From Hyphochytrium catenoides (taxonomy: Eukaryota; Sar; Hyphochytriomycetes; Hyphochytriales; Hyphochytriaceae), in the NCBI GenBank assembly GCA_900088475.1, contig FLMG01002985.1, positions 1 to 30,710 on the forward strand: 30,710 bases of DNA, written 5' to 3'. The translations under genes and the position numbers were made by a program. Positions 9,502-19,604 of the stretch are shown piece by piece (the first letter of the stretch is position 1; every line of letters starts with the position of its first letter). Below the pieces are notes generated by a model, which saw only the letters and a list, made by a program, of their open reading frames with translations, ran no database searches and was not told where the DNA came from.

Positions 9502-11295
9502 GACTGTCCGCTCTACTGTTAGGACGAGCCTAAAACGGTAGTGCTTACGACTTCAAGAAGACCAGCTTCAAGAGGCTGGAGGAAGTACTTCTTTATGCGG
9601 ATACATCTGGATTGCATTCCCAGGAAAACAAGGTGATTACTTTCCTCAGCTTAGTAGGTAAGAGGCTGCTAGTTTGCTAATCGCATGGTAATCGTTAGCA
9701 TCACTATACCGTTCTATAAACACGAATAAAGGAAGGTAATGTGCCACATGTGTCACTGATGGTGGACGCGGCTCCGGGTCCGCCTGTCTCTTTTTATTCT
9801 TGAACTATAATGTTCCAGACCCAAGAGAGAGAAAGATACGTAACACGGGAGATGGGGAGGAAGAGAAAAGTAGAAAGAAGAGAAAAGAGAAAGAAGAGAG
9901 AGAGAGAGAGAGAGAGAGACGAGGGAAGTAAAAAGACGGATGAGAGAGAAGAGAGAGAGAAACAGAGTGACAAACAGGGAGGAGAATGATAGAGGGAACA
10001 GAGAAAGAGAGAATGCTTTGATGAAAGAGAAAGGGAGGAAGGGAAGAAGACGACAAGAAAGTAGGAACGAGAGCAACAGGTAAAGGAGCGTCCGGATGGA
10101 TGACCCTCGATTGTCCGAAAAACGTCAGCGAGTGAGCCCATTGGCTTGACGAGTGCCGGGGAGCTTTATTAGCATTGGAGAGTTAAAGCCAAAGAAGAGG
10201 GAAGAGACAAGAGAGAGAAAAATAAGACGAGAAAGAGAGAAGAAGTAGAAGCACAAGGTCGCCTATAGTGGACCGACTAAACCCTAGTTGGGTCAGCCTG
10301 TTTGTCATCCCGACTAAGCCTCTCATTCTTCCTTCAATGGCCGGGCCAGTAGTAGACGAGAGTTTCCTCTCTCTTTGCCTCGTCTCTCCAAAGAGATCCC
10401 CCTCTCTTCTCCTCTCTCTCTGAGCCCTTCTCCCCTCGTAATGCAGACTAGAAGAGACCTATGGCTCCATCTTAGCCTGACAATCAGTCTCTCTCTCTGC
10501 TTCAACTCGTTGTCATCCCTTTGAGCTTCTTTCATTACTAGTGCAGGCTATCTTTCTCTTTCCTTAGGAATAAAGACAAGCTTTGGGAAACTCTGTGAGC
10601 CAACCTAGTCTCTCTATAGTTCTACCGCTCTCTGTTGTGGCTCTTCTTGTTCCTCTATATCCCTCTCTCTCTCTGTTTCGCATCTCACGCTTCGCTCTCG
10701 TGCCACTCGACTCTCTTAGTTCTCTCTTCTCTCTCACTCTCAATCTCTCGCTTCTCTCTCACTCTCTCTCTTCTGATCCTCTGTCTCTCTTTCCGACGCC
10801 CACAACCACGGCGACGTGTGCTGCTTCTCTAACTGCATCTTTCATCTTTCGCTGCTCTCTGGGTGTACCTCGGTTCGCATACCCTGGTCACTAGTTATAT
10901 CGGCTTCTGACATTCTGTTTCCCATCTGCGATCCTATCTTTCTCCTTACTATCAGTCCAGTCAGACATATTATCGCGCCTCTGCTACAATCTGCTCTGGT
11001 ACGCTGATCATTAGAACCAAAGGCGGGACGGCATTGCAAAGACTTTGTTAAGACGAAGCTCTCTTCGGGAGAAAAGAGAGAGAGAGAGAGAGAATTAAGG
11101 CAAGTTAGAGAGACTATCATGAATTTCCCAGGATAAAGAAGTCGCCTGAGAGACTATAAGTAGCGAGGCAGAAGAGAGATAAAGTGGACATAGATCACTC
11201 GCCTTCTTCATCGAAAGGGTGCCAGCAGTGGGCTCAAAAGCGTTAAGCTCTACTCCTGCGGCCTGCCGGCTCCCTCTCTCTCTGCCTGACTAGAG
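9502..11295. repeat. GA-rich then CT-rich spacer between 7TM genes A and B
   Basis: There is no supported gene. Near 9485-9545 a short motif (CTCTACYGTTAGGAC) occurs twice in tandem. About 9820-10260 is GA-rich on the plus strand with a near-pure GA run at about 9896-9920. About 10340-10870 is CT-rich on the plus strand. The change of strand bias falls near 10300. A short GA run lies at 11074-11092. Open frames across these tracts are all Ser/Leu or Arg/Glu repeats produced by the microsatellites. Confidence 0.6.
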
Positions 11296-12220
11296 ATGGC
11301 AGGAGTTCAAGAGCTCAATGCTCCAATGGTTTCTATCTCCTCTCTGTCAAGGACGATCCGGAGCTTGATGAGTGCAGATGAAGATATTGACGAAAGACTC
11401 CGAGCCATTCCCTGTAACTATCCCTATGTTGGTGAGGCAGCAATCTCTCTCTCTCTCTTGCTCTTCTCTTAATCTCTCTCTTTCTCTTTCATCTCTCTCC
11501 CGCCTATGTCTCATCTTCGCATGTCCGAAGTAACCTCTTGCACCGAAGTTCCGTCTCTTTCCCTGCGTCTCACAACGAATCTTCTCTCTCTCAGCACCGG
11601 ACTGCAGACGAACCTACGCAGAAATCATTGGGTCTCCACATTCAGACTGGGGCATTTTCCTCCTGGCAGCTGGAGGACTTGGTTCTCTCCTCACGATCGT
11701 CCGCGCCCCAGGAGTCATAAGACGGGGTTCGAGGTTTCAGAGGGCATGTATGCACTTCATCTTCATTGCCTTTCTCTCTCTTCTCATCCAAGGACTGGAC
11801 ATTAAGGGTTACGGCGGAACATTGCCGGCGATGGCAGCGGCTGTTGCCACATTTTCCACGCCTGCCTGCCTGATAAGCATCTGGTAGGTCAGGCAGAGTG
11901 AATCCCCATGCTTCTACCAAACCAGTCCTTTCTTTCTCTCTCTCTTCTGTCTGTGACTCTGACTCTCTCTGTCTCTCTCTCTCTCTTACTTTGGTCTTCT
12001 CTCTCTTGTGTTCTTCACGAGAAACGCTGAGAGGGAAGATGAGAGCAGTCTTATCTGTGTCTTTCTTCCCTCCTTGATATCTCTTCTTCTTCTTCTCTTC
12101 CTGTTACGTGCCTGCTGTGTTTTGCGCACTACTCATTTCTCCCTTCTTCCTTCCAAATGTCTTCCGTCCCTCTCATTTCTTTTCTCTCTCTCCCTCTCTC
12201 TCTGTCTCCCTCTCTCTCTG

Positions 12221-12257
<37 letters not shown>

Positions 12258-13885
12258 TTCTCTGCAGCCTAGTGATTGCCGTTATATGGAGCTCCCTTCT
12301 GCTCAGCTACAGCGCCAACAGGAAACGAACAACAGCAATTCGCCTCTTTGGCTGGATTCTAATGGTCGCTACCTGGGCGGCGTCCATCACCTTCGCGGCT
12401 CTGCTGGCTCTTGAGCCGGTGGGAAAGACTGACGTCCATCTCTATGTTCAGCTCGAGTTACTGACCTTAGGAGGTAAGAATGGACACTTCAGCCTTTGCT
12501 CTCGGCTCTGTCTTCGCCCAAAAAGTTCATTGCCCACTTCCGTGATGGAGAAACGATTGAGAAGGGCCTGTAGCCCGGAGAGGATGGCAATGATAGGAGC
12601 GGAAAAGAGAAGAGGGCGATTCGATGAAACGAAGTAGAGAGACAAAAAAAAAGAGGGAAAGAGGAAAAGAAGCAGGGAACGAGGCAAGAGGGAAGGAAGG
12701 ACCGGGAGACATGGTGAGAGAAGGGAGTAAGAGAGAGAGAGAGAGAAAGGACAACAGAGGTATATATCTCTGTGCAGCTGACAGAGAGGAAGAGGGCAAA
12801 GGGCAAAGAAAAGAGCAATAGAAAGAGAGAAGCCGAATGAACAGAGCTGCTTCGATAAGTCGAGGTTCTTTCCGTTGTTTACTCTGTCTTTCTCCTTGCT
12901 CCCGGTCGTTCTCTCTTGGTCTCTCTCTCACATGTGTCATTCTCCACTCTCAGGTCTCGGAGCTTTTGCGCTTCTGCTTTTCATCTACACGGGTACTATT
13001 CTGCACTGGAAAGTGATGAAGTCTTTCTCAGAGACTGTGGACAACTGCTACGCAATGACCGACACACCTCCAGCGGGCGCCACCACCTCTTACTCTCCTG
13101 CGGGACCAGCAGTGATGATGGAGGTGGAGTCAATAGAACCTTCAGGAAAGGCAAGTGAGACACAAAGAGCGGCAGAAAGAGACCTCACGAAGAAGAAGAA
13201 AGAGAGTTGGCTTTCTTCTCTTCGTGTCAACGATCGCTGGCATAATCTTCCCAGAATGACAAAGTTCCTCGTTCTCTTTTCCATTCCGTCGGCAGCGGTT
13301 CTCGCCTATGTTGGATATATGGCGTACCTTACCTTCACCATGAAGTTCCTTCTGGGCTGGCAGAGCTATAATCTCTGTGTAGTTTCTCTCTCTGAAGCGG
13401 GCGAGAGTGTTCAGCGAGGACGATGTCCCGTCGTCTTTGAGTCGATGGACTTCCAAGTACTGGAGAGCAGCGTTCTCTTTCTTTGTCTATGGGGATTCTG
13501 GAAGCTTCCTCCTCGCGTTGCAACCGCCCAGCCCGTGAAAGATGAAGAGAAAGACGTCGTAGAGGCGACAAAGACAGGCGAGGAGCATCTATACCTGGAG
13601 AAAGAGTCAGAAGATGAGAAAGGAGGAGTGAAGTATCTCTTTGCAGGCAGGAATACCTTCTTTACTGGGTCAAACAAGAGACAGAGCAAGTCCACGTACC
13701 TCCTCAGTCTTACACAGAGAATGTCCTCTCTCCGTCATTCATGGATGTCAGCGGACTCATTGTTTGATCTAGAGAACTCTGAAGATGAAGACGACGAAGC
13801 AGACTCAGAGGATGGAGAAGGTACACGTTCAGCTCGCTTGATGGGCCTGACCTACTCGCTCGAAGGATCGATCATCTCGGTGTAA
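11296..13885 (+). CDS. 7TM family member B: seven-transmembrane receptor-like protein, four exons
   Basis: Exons are 11296-11431, 11595-11883, 12268-12473 and 12954-13885, again with phases 1, 2 and 1. They join to 1563 bases and 520 residues. It is a paralogue of genes A and C. Exon 1 encodes a longer N-terminus than in A or C, ending IPCNYPYV. Exon 2 starts with CRRTYAEIIG and carries TM1 to the start of TM3 (RAPGVIRRGS, IQGLDIKGYGG). Exon 3 carries the TM4 region with LEPVGKTDVH. Exon 4 has TM5 (IYTGTILHWK), a loop with LPRMTKFLVLF into TM6, then WQSYNLC and RCPVVFE before TM7, and a long C-tail. The tail has SWMSADS near Trp474 followed by a strongly acidic run (NSEDEDDEADSEDGE). Its introns are much longer than those of A and C because of CT and GA repeats. 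Orphan receptor-like membrane protein; function unknown. Confidence 0.85.
11884..12267 (+). repeat. CT-microsatellite intron 2 of 7TM gene B
   Basis: The intron is 384 bases, against 233 and 86 in the paralogues. It holds long CT and CTCTGT tracts, especially 12181-12260, that merge into the polypyrimidine tract of the acceptor ending TCTGCAG. Open frames through it are repeat artefacts. Confidence 0.7.
12474..12953 (+). repeat. Expanded intron 3 of 7TM gene B with a GA-rich core
   Basis: This 480-base intron contains a purine-rich block at about 12620-12830, with a GA run near 12730, then a CT-rich stretch before the CTCTCAG acceptor. The GA block is opposite in strand bias to the other repeats in this gene. 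Confidence 0.65.
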
Positions 13886-14478
13886 ATACCGCGCCAGAAC
13901 AGAGCAGGAGGAGGACACCTAGGATGGTCTTTTGGCAATGAGAAAGTAAGAGAAGCCGTCTATCTGTCTCTCTCTCTTAGCCAAGGACAGGACTAGCTTA
14001 AGAGACAAGAGGGAGCTCACATTGCATGCGTAACAACGGAATCCATGACTCTCCACCAAGAGGGTGAAAGGTGTGACCAGACTGGTAACTTTAAGTGACA
14101 ACAGAGAGGAAGATGGGGCAGGTGCTCTAATTTTTAAGGACAAGAAGTGCTCCCCGGTTGTTCTCCTCTATTAGTAACATGAACATTCTCTCCTTGATGG
14201 CAAAAAGATTCTTCCTCCTTCCTGTCATGCGACACGCGTCTCTCTCGGTTCTCTCTCACTATGGTCCAGTCCTGTGGGCCGGTGCTTAACCTCTCTTCTC
14301 TTTATGTTGTCTCTCCCTTCTTCTTTTCCTCGACTTTCTATACCAGGCATTTGAATAAGCGACGAGAGACGGACTCGAACGTTCCTATTCCTTTCTAAAG
14401 TTTCTGCTCTCTCTCTCTTTCCCTCTCTCTCGTTGTGTCTCTTACTCTTTCGCTCTCTCCCTTGTTTTCTCCCAATCT

Positions 14479-14519
<41 letters not shown>

Positions 14520-15070
14520 TCTTCTCTCTCGTCTTCTCTAATATTTGTGTTCTCCAAAGCAATGACCTCTTATCGACTCTGCAACCTGCTCCTCGCAAGT
14601 ATAGTAGCAACTCATCGTGGCTCTTCTCCACTCCCAAAAATTGCTGGCCTCTCTTCTTCCTACAAGGGTTGCGCTGATCTCGTTGTCTGGCGAGCACTAT
14701 AATAAGCAATTAGAGCGAGGCGAAGCTGAAGAGCATCGCCTTGTACTGCTGGCCATCACCTGCATCAAGAACGTGTCTGTCAATAAGTTCCTTGAAGGAG
14801 ATAATAGATCGCACCTCTTTCCTCTATTTTGTTCCTGCTAGAAGAAGGTCCACTTGATAATATGGACCTTACCTGCTCACCAGGAGGGCACTCCCAGAGT
14901 AATTTTTCTATGATGATGCTGATCTTTGAGCACAGGGAGGTGAAGAGGCCAAGAACTTCTTTGGTTGCTCTTCTCTCCGTTCGCATGTTATCTCTCGTCT
15001 TCTTCCTGCCTTCGCCTTCTTTTTTCCTACGCTTTTTCACTCTTTACTTGCTAAATTGTAACAAGTGCTA
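13886..15070. repeat. CT-rich spacer downstream of 7TM gene B, with possible exons at its end
   Basis: The region has a pure CT run at about 14482-14516 and a looser CT-rich zone at 14220-14540. From about 14600 to 14950 there are protein-like open segments on the plus strand, for example KQLERGEAEEHRLVLLAITC, then in another frame LEEGPLDNMDLTC and MMMLIFEHRE. They may be exons of the candidate gene ending at 15386, but I could not join them in frame. An 8-base inverted repeat (AAGGTCCA/TGGACCTT) lies near 14844-14869. Confidence 0.35.
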
Positions 15071-15386
15071 GTCATCATTACCGCCCGTAAACATCAGCAG
15101 CAGAAGAAGAGACAAGATGATGAGGAAGAAGAGAGAAGACCTACGACCTACGACGTCCTCTTGGTCTCTTCATCTTTCTCCTCCCCTGGATCCTCAACAT
15201 TATTTGCAAAGGAAGAATCTCTTTGTTGATCTCCTCGACAATAACAAGAGGAGAGCGGGACATACGGGCACCAAAGGCATCATCACTCTCTACTACCAGG
15301 CAAGCAAAGAGAGGGAAAAGATCTCTAACTGCGGAGAAGGGATACCATCAGAGTCTGAAGCGCCCTTTCTTCCTTTTCCTCAGTAG
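15071..15386 (+). CDS. Candidate terminal exon of an unrecognised gene
   Basis: After a TGCTAG acceptor the frame is open for 105 codons to a stop. It includes a basic stretch (SSRRRDKMMRKKREDLR) and the segment HYLQRKNLFVDLLDNNKRR. It is phase-compatible with an upstream piece ending IFEHRE at a GAG/GTGAAG donor near 14939. The upstream exons are not resolved, so this is a partial model, and the polybasic start could be no more than purine-rich sequence. No domain is recognised. Confidence 0.25.
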
Positions 15387-17335
15387 TTGCTAACCAAAGA
15401 ACCGCATGCTCTTAGAAATAATCTCATGATCGTCCATTATTCTCTGTGAGATAAATCTACTCCTCTTCAGAGGACATAGTAAATAAGTGCTGGACTTAGA
15501 ACACGAAGACGACGACGATGACAAAGAAGAAGAAGACAAAGACGAATGAAGAAGAGGAAGAAGAACAAGGAGAGAAAGGAACAAAAGGAGAAGAGACAAG
15601 AGCGCAGCTACGAAGAAGTCTTGGGTTCTATCTTCTCCTGCCTCCCTATCTCCTGGTCTCCCATCTCTTACTTTCTATGAAAAAATATCTCTGAAACGTG
15701 TTCCTGTTCATCAGCAGTTGGAACCGCTCTAGCTTGCATCGTTGAGCGCGCTGAAGATGATGGTCGTCTCGGCACCACCCCATCTTCTTCTCCTCCTCCT
15801 CCATCTGCTATCGTTATTGCGAGAGAGCTCAACTATGAATCTTCTTCTTCCCTTTGCCAATAATAATAATGATGGTGGAGGAGGAGAACACGTTGAAAGA
15901 TAAGAGTCCCTGGACTCTGTAGCTCTCTCGTCTCTTCTTCTTCGTTTGCCTTCTTCTTTTGCTGCTGCTGCTGCTTCTTCTCCTTCTTCTTCTTCTTCTT
16001 CTTCTTCTTCTTCTTCTTCATCTTTTACTTCTTCCTTCTTAGTAGAGTAGTCCTCCTGGAGTTATAAAGTTTCGTGGTATGAACTAAAATACCCGAACTG
16101 AAGCTCAGGTGATACGTCACGGCACGGTTGTTGGGTATGGATGTAAGGCTTGAATAACGGTAGCTGGTACCCTTCCGGTGACGTATCATCACTCAGTTAA
16201 AACGTTTATGGATGACCAAACCAAGTCCTCACCAAAAAAAAAGTTTCCTATCCTCGTTCTACAAGTACCATACTCCTAATATTATCTACTAAGGCCTTAG
16301 GTAAACTTCTTGTAGATTAATAAAGAGACCCACACTTTGGTCTTGGTCGCCACAACAGCAGCCGCGCAAGCACCAAGATAACTTCATACTAATAATAAAA
16401 GTGAATGACTGTCCTTGGAAGTCAGGAGCTTAATTATTTGATAAAAGGCTAGCTTCTCTTCTTCTTCTGCATCATCATTGAGATCAGACGCGGCGAAGCT
16501 TTGCTATTTCTTTCCAGGTCCATAACAAAGGATGAGGCCGTCTCTTTTGGCCATCATCTGTATCCTAATGTGGACCTGCTCCCGTCATCCCAACTCAACT
16601 CGCTCTCACAGCCCCACCATATGATGGTCCTGGTTCATCAGAGCACCAACCACATAGGAGAAGAAGAAGGAGGTGCACATAGTTCTAACTTTTTTCATAA
16701 TCTTAGACAAGCAAAAGGAACTCTACTTGTGACTTTGTCACCATGTTCTCTTCTTCTTCTTGCCATAGCCGAGAAACTCTCTACTATCTTTTGTTCCTGG
16801 ATTTCTTCGTTCGGCCAAGGCTTCTTGGGCATGAACTGGCGATGACATTCCTTCAAAGTCCATTATGAGTCACAGTGTACTTTGGCGATGGTCGATAAGC
16901 CACCGCTGTCGCCATGGTATTATTAGCTCGCAATAAGTGAAGGCATTAGTGGTGGGTCGCATCCATCCTCTGTAGTACTTGCTGCTCTAGAGCGAGAGTC
17001 ACAAGCGGACTAATACCCTCCTCCATCCATGCTTCTGCTCAATCATGTCACATACAAGGGATCGCCCGCCCCCGTCCTCCGCTCACTTTTAGACTGATGA
17101 GGGGACTTCTGGATGGCAGGCGGCACCTCAAGCTAGCTTGCCCAGGCAGGTGCATGCTTTTCTAAGTAACCCATCATCATAATAAGGGGAGACTTTGTCA
17201 CACTCATTCCCCGTCTCCACTTCACGCCACGGATAGGTCAACAGCAATCTACTTATTACGCGGCGGAGGGACGTGGGGTGAAGAAGAAGGTGACAGCGAG
17301 CTTCTTGCAGAGAAAGTCTACAGAAGGAAGAAGCA
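15387..17335. other. Repeat-rich spacer upstream of the GPI-like gene
   Basis: It holds an AAG/GAC-rich stretch at 15500-15600, a GCT repeat at about 15960-15974 and a TTC repeat at about 15980-16020. An open frame at 16501-16845 has no domain and no clear start context, so I leave it uncalled. The rest, 16200-17330, shows nothing I can support. Confidence 0.4.
16110..16188. repeat. Inverted repeat with 11-base perfect arms
   Basis: TGATACGTCAC at 16110-16120 is matched by its exact reverse complement GTGACGTATCA at 16178-16188, with partial pairing continuing outward (CTCAG against CTGAG). The 57-base interior shows no obvious structure. The arms contain TGACGT, the core recognised by bZIP factors in many eukaryotes. 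It may be a transposon terminal repeat, a hairpin or a paired regulatory site. Confidence 0.5.
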
Positions 17336-18277
17336 ATGGAGACATCACCCTCATCATCCTCTGCAACAACGGAGGAGGAGAGGAGTATCCGGAGATTAGC
17401 TAATCAAGAGGGCCGCGACCGGACGAAAATGCCTACTACACCAAAGCAGAAGCAGCCACTGCTGCTACGTAAGATGCCATTCGTTCTTGGTTTCCTCATG
17501 TTCCTGTTGACTCCGTCATCAATCAAGCACGTCGTAGCAGGAGCCCAGTTCCCAACAAATAGTCCAGGCAGAAGCACCACGCCGACCCTCATTGTACCTA
17601 CTGCTGGCGCACCGACGCCAACAAGTCGCCCTTCCAGATGCAAACTCCTTGCTGCGAGTATGCTCGACCAAACTTGCGACTCCTTTCACAAAGCATGCAA
17701 CCAGATAACCGAGGATCTGGAGTCTCCTAAGATGTCTATCTGTGTCGTCCCAGACCCACTGATACATGTTGCGTCTCGCAGAAGGACGACAACCAATCAC
17801 AAGCATCAACATCACGACGACGGGGCTGACTATTCCAAGGAGCAGGAAGAAGAGGAGTCAGCAAGCAACAACCAGAGAATTGTTGAGGGAGATACTGGAC
17901 CCTTTCAGTTCCTTACTTCAATTCGCCTGTGCGCGGCAGGAATACCGCTCGGTGTCGCTCCAGTTTCTTGCTTCTTTCACGCAGAAGTTGAGGCCAATGT
18001 GTCTGTACATGGGGAGTTTCAGTCAGAAACAAAGCTTTGCTGCTTGATTGTCGACGATGATATTGCTCTTCTACCGGCCCTCGCCCCCTCACCATCAAAA
18101 GAGGACGCGCCAACGACCGGAAGAAGCTCGGGCGATCCGTCGTCCTTACCAACCATAGTGATCAAGCCCGACAACTCAAAGGAAAGCAGTGCAACGAGCA
18201 TCCCAGGAGCAGCTTTAGCTGTGTGGTTCTTGTTGACGTGTTCTGCCCTCATCCTAAGAATGCCTTCATTCCTCTAG
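17336..18277 (+). CDS. Probable secreted, GPI-anchored or tail-anchored cysteine-containing protein
   Basis: This 313-codon open frame has no recognised domain. A hydrophobic segment that looks like a signal peptide begins at Met47 (MPFVLGFLMFLL, followed by AGA just before QF), so the real start may be 17474 (Met47) or 17429 (Met32) rather than 17336. A Thr/Pro/Ser-rich linker follows, then a cysteine-containing body (spaced Cys in CKLL, TCDSFHKAC, SICVV, LCAAG, SCFF and KLCCLIV) with a His/Asp-rich and Glu-rich insert near residues 150-180. The C-terminus is a Pro/Ser/Thr-rich stalk and a final hydrophobic stretch (AALAVWFLLTCSALIL), typical of a GPI-attachment signal or a membrane anchor. 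It is intronless as read, unlike the 7TM genes. A surface protein is the best inference; the function is unknown. Confidence 0.55.
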   Translation: METSPSSSSATTEEERSIRRLANQEGRDRTKMPTTPKQKQPLLLRKMPFVLGFLMFLLTPSSIKHVVAGAQFPTNSPGRSTTPTLIVPTAGAPTPTSRPSRCKLLAASMLDQTCDSFHKACNQITEDLESPKMSICVVPDPLIHVASRRRTTTNHKHQHHDDGADYSKEQEEEESASNNQRIVEGDTGPFQFLTSIRLCAAGIPLGVAPVSCFFHAEVEANVSVHGEFQSETKLCCLIVDDDIALLPALAPSPSKEDAPTTGRSSGDPSSLPTIVIKPDNSKESSATSIPGAALAVWFLLTCSALILRMPSFL

Positions 18278-18687
18278 AGAGAAACGCTGTCCCTAGTGAT
18301 GATGCGCTCTGTAGATAAGTGCTCAGTGCTGTCCAGCGTAGATAATTTTGATCCGACCAGTTTTCTCAGGTCAATCATTGCCAAGAACCGTGCTACTGCC
18401 CACAGCGGGCACCGGCCACCACGAAGTCCTTCTACTAACAATCACTTTACAAGGTGAATAAGTAAGGATCATGGTCCCTGCCTCGTACAGGGAAAGAAGT
18501 AACTTTTCTCTTGAGCCTGACATAAACCTCACGCCTATAAACGTCACGAATGGCCAATAAGAAACAGGTTGGGAGAGGCAAAGCTATTGGGAGACCAATC
18601 CATGGCTCACGCAGATAAGCATTAAGGTGGAGAGCGATCACTCTAAAGCTTTAGTACTGTGGCGGCGACACCAAAGAGAGTCGCGGC
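18278..18687. other. Spacer with no gene seen
   Basis: No supported coding or repeat feature. A short minus-strand open frame at 18447-18641 has no domain and probably arises by chance. Confidence 0.4.
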
Positions 18688-19604
18688 ATGACGCCTCGAA
18701 CGACCCCCACCAGCCTTACGAGACGAACTGCAGCCCTGTTACAGGCCGACGACGAGCTTCATGCTTTCATTGTTCAGACTCTAAACGGGCCTGATCGTCA
18801 GCGCGTTATGCCGCGAACGAACAACCCTTCAGGTTTCTGGAAGTTGGCGCCCCTGGGAAGAAGAAGAGGTACTGGAGTGAATGTCCGAGCAAAGTCTCGA
18901 AAGGCATGGAAAGGAATGTCAAATTATTGGACGGTACGATGACACTGGGCGGCCCCATCACCGGACGGCAGAGCAATAAAAGCGATAGTAGTGTCCTCAG
19001 AAGCATCCAATACCAAGTGGAGGTGCTCTTAGTAGTAGTGTCAGCACGGATAGGGTAAGGGTTAGGGCACCGACATGCCCAAGATCAACAGGAGAAGAGC
19101 TCTTCACTCTTCAACGATGACTTTTCTAGTAGAACTCCTTAGAGAACCAGCTGGGTTACGCTATCGTGAGGAAAAAGGTATTTTTCCTCGAAGGTTGAAG
19201 TACGCTAGACTCGGTCTGATCTTTCAATGGTCAAGATCAAGACCATTATCATCTCTTTGCGAGACATCGTGAGGTAAGTAGACAGTCTAAGCATTGTTCT
19301 GTTCTAGACAGCAGCCACGTTGAGGCGAGAACTTTATTGCCCTGAAAAAAGAGAAAGAGGTTCACTGTTGAAGCCAGAAATAGCTCTGTCTCTCTTCTCT
19401 GCGCTCCACCTCACTCAGGATGCCTTGACCTTGTGACGCTAGGCTTTGATAGCCTTCGCTGGGTGCTGAAGCGGTAGGTTCACCAGAGCGCGCTTTCTCC
19501 TTAGTATGACTAGGGTCCTAGCATTTCTTGAGGTCGTGACCTCCACGGAGGCCGGAGGAGCAGAAGTGTACTGTCTGCTGGCTCTCCCGTACATAGAACT
19601 GTAG
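18688..19604 (+). CDS. Candidate seven-exon gene encoding a 183-residue protein of unknown function
   Basis: Found by hand. Exons: 18688-18868, 18974-19022, 19092-19177, 19236-19273, 19308-19359, 19419-19473 and 19514-19604. All introns have GT and AG ends (34 to 105 bases), and each phase matches the next exon (1, 2, 1, 0, 1, 2). The sum is 552 bases, exactly 184 codons with the stop. The N-terminus reads MTPRTTPTSLTRR, then LLQADDELHAFIVQTL. The middle is basic (WKLAPLGRRR; WRRRALH). The second half is helical (FLVELLREP, LRRELYCPEKRERG, LDLVTLGFDSLRWVLK, VLAFLEVVTS) and ends YCLLALPYIEL. I recognise no family. Exon 4 has two possible acceptors six bases apart, and exon 2 can also be read in another frame, so details may be wrong. 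The 34-base fifth-exon intron is very short, which is a weakness. The frame consistency over seven exons is the main support. Confidence 0.4.

Noticed and set aside
9753-10141. Several Ser/Leu/Phe-rich open frames on the minus strand
   Set aside because: They are translations of a GA-rich repeat tract in three frames.
12008-12637. Plus-strand 209-codon open frame
   Set aside because: It runs through intron 2, exon 3 and intron 3 of 7TM gene B. The Leu/Ser-rich part is CT-microsatellite translation and only the middle is real exon.
15833-16021. Minus-strand frame starting with a poly-lysine run
   Set aside because: It is the translation of the TTC and GCT trinucleotide repeats.
16501-16845. 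114-codon plus-strand open frame
   Set aside because: No domain, no supporting splice or start context, and the composition is not convincing.
19048-19072. Telomere-like TAAGGG TTAGGG sequence
   Set aside because: Only about two imperfect units, and they fall in an intron of the candidate gene; not a telomere or clear interstitial array.
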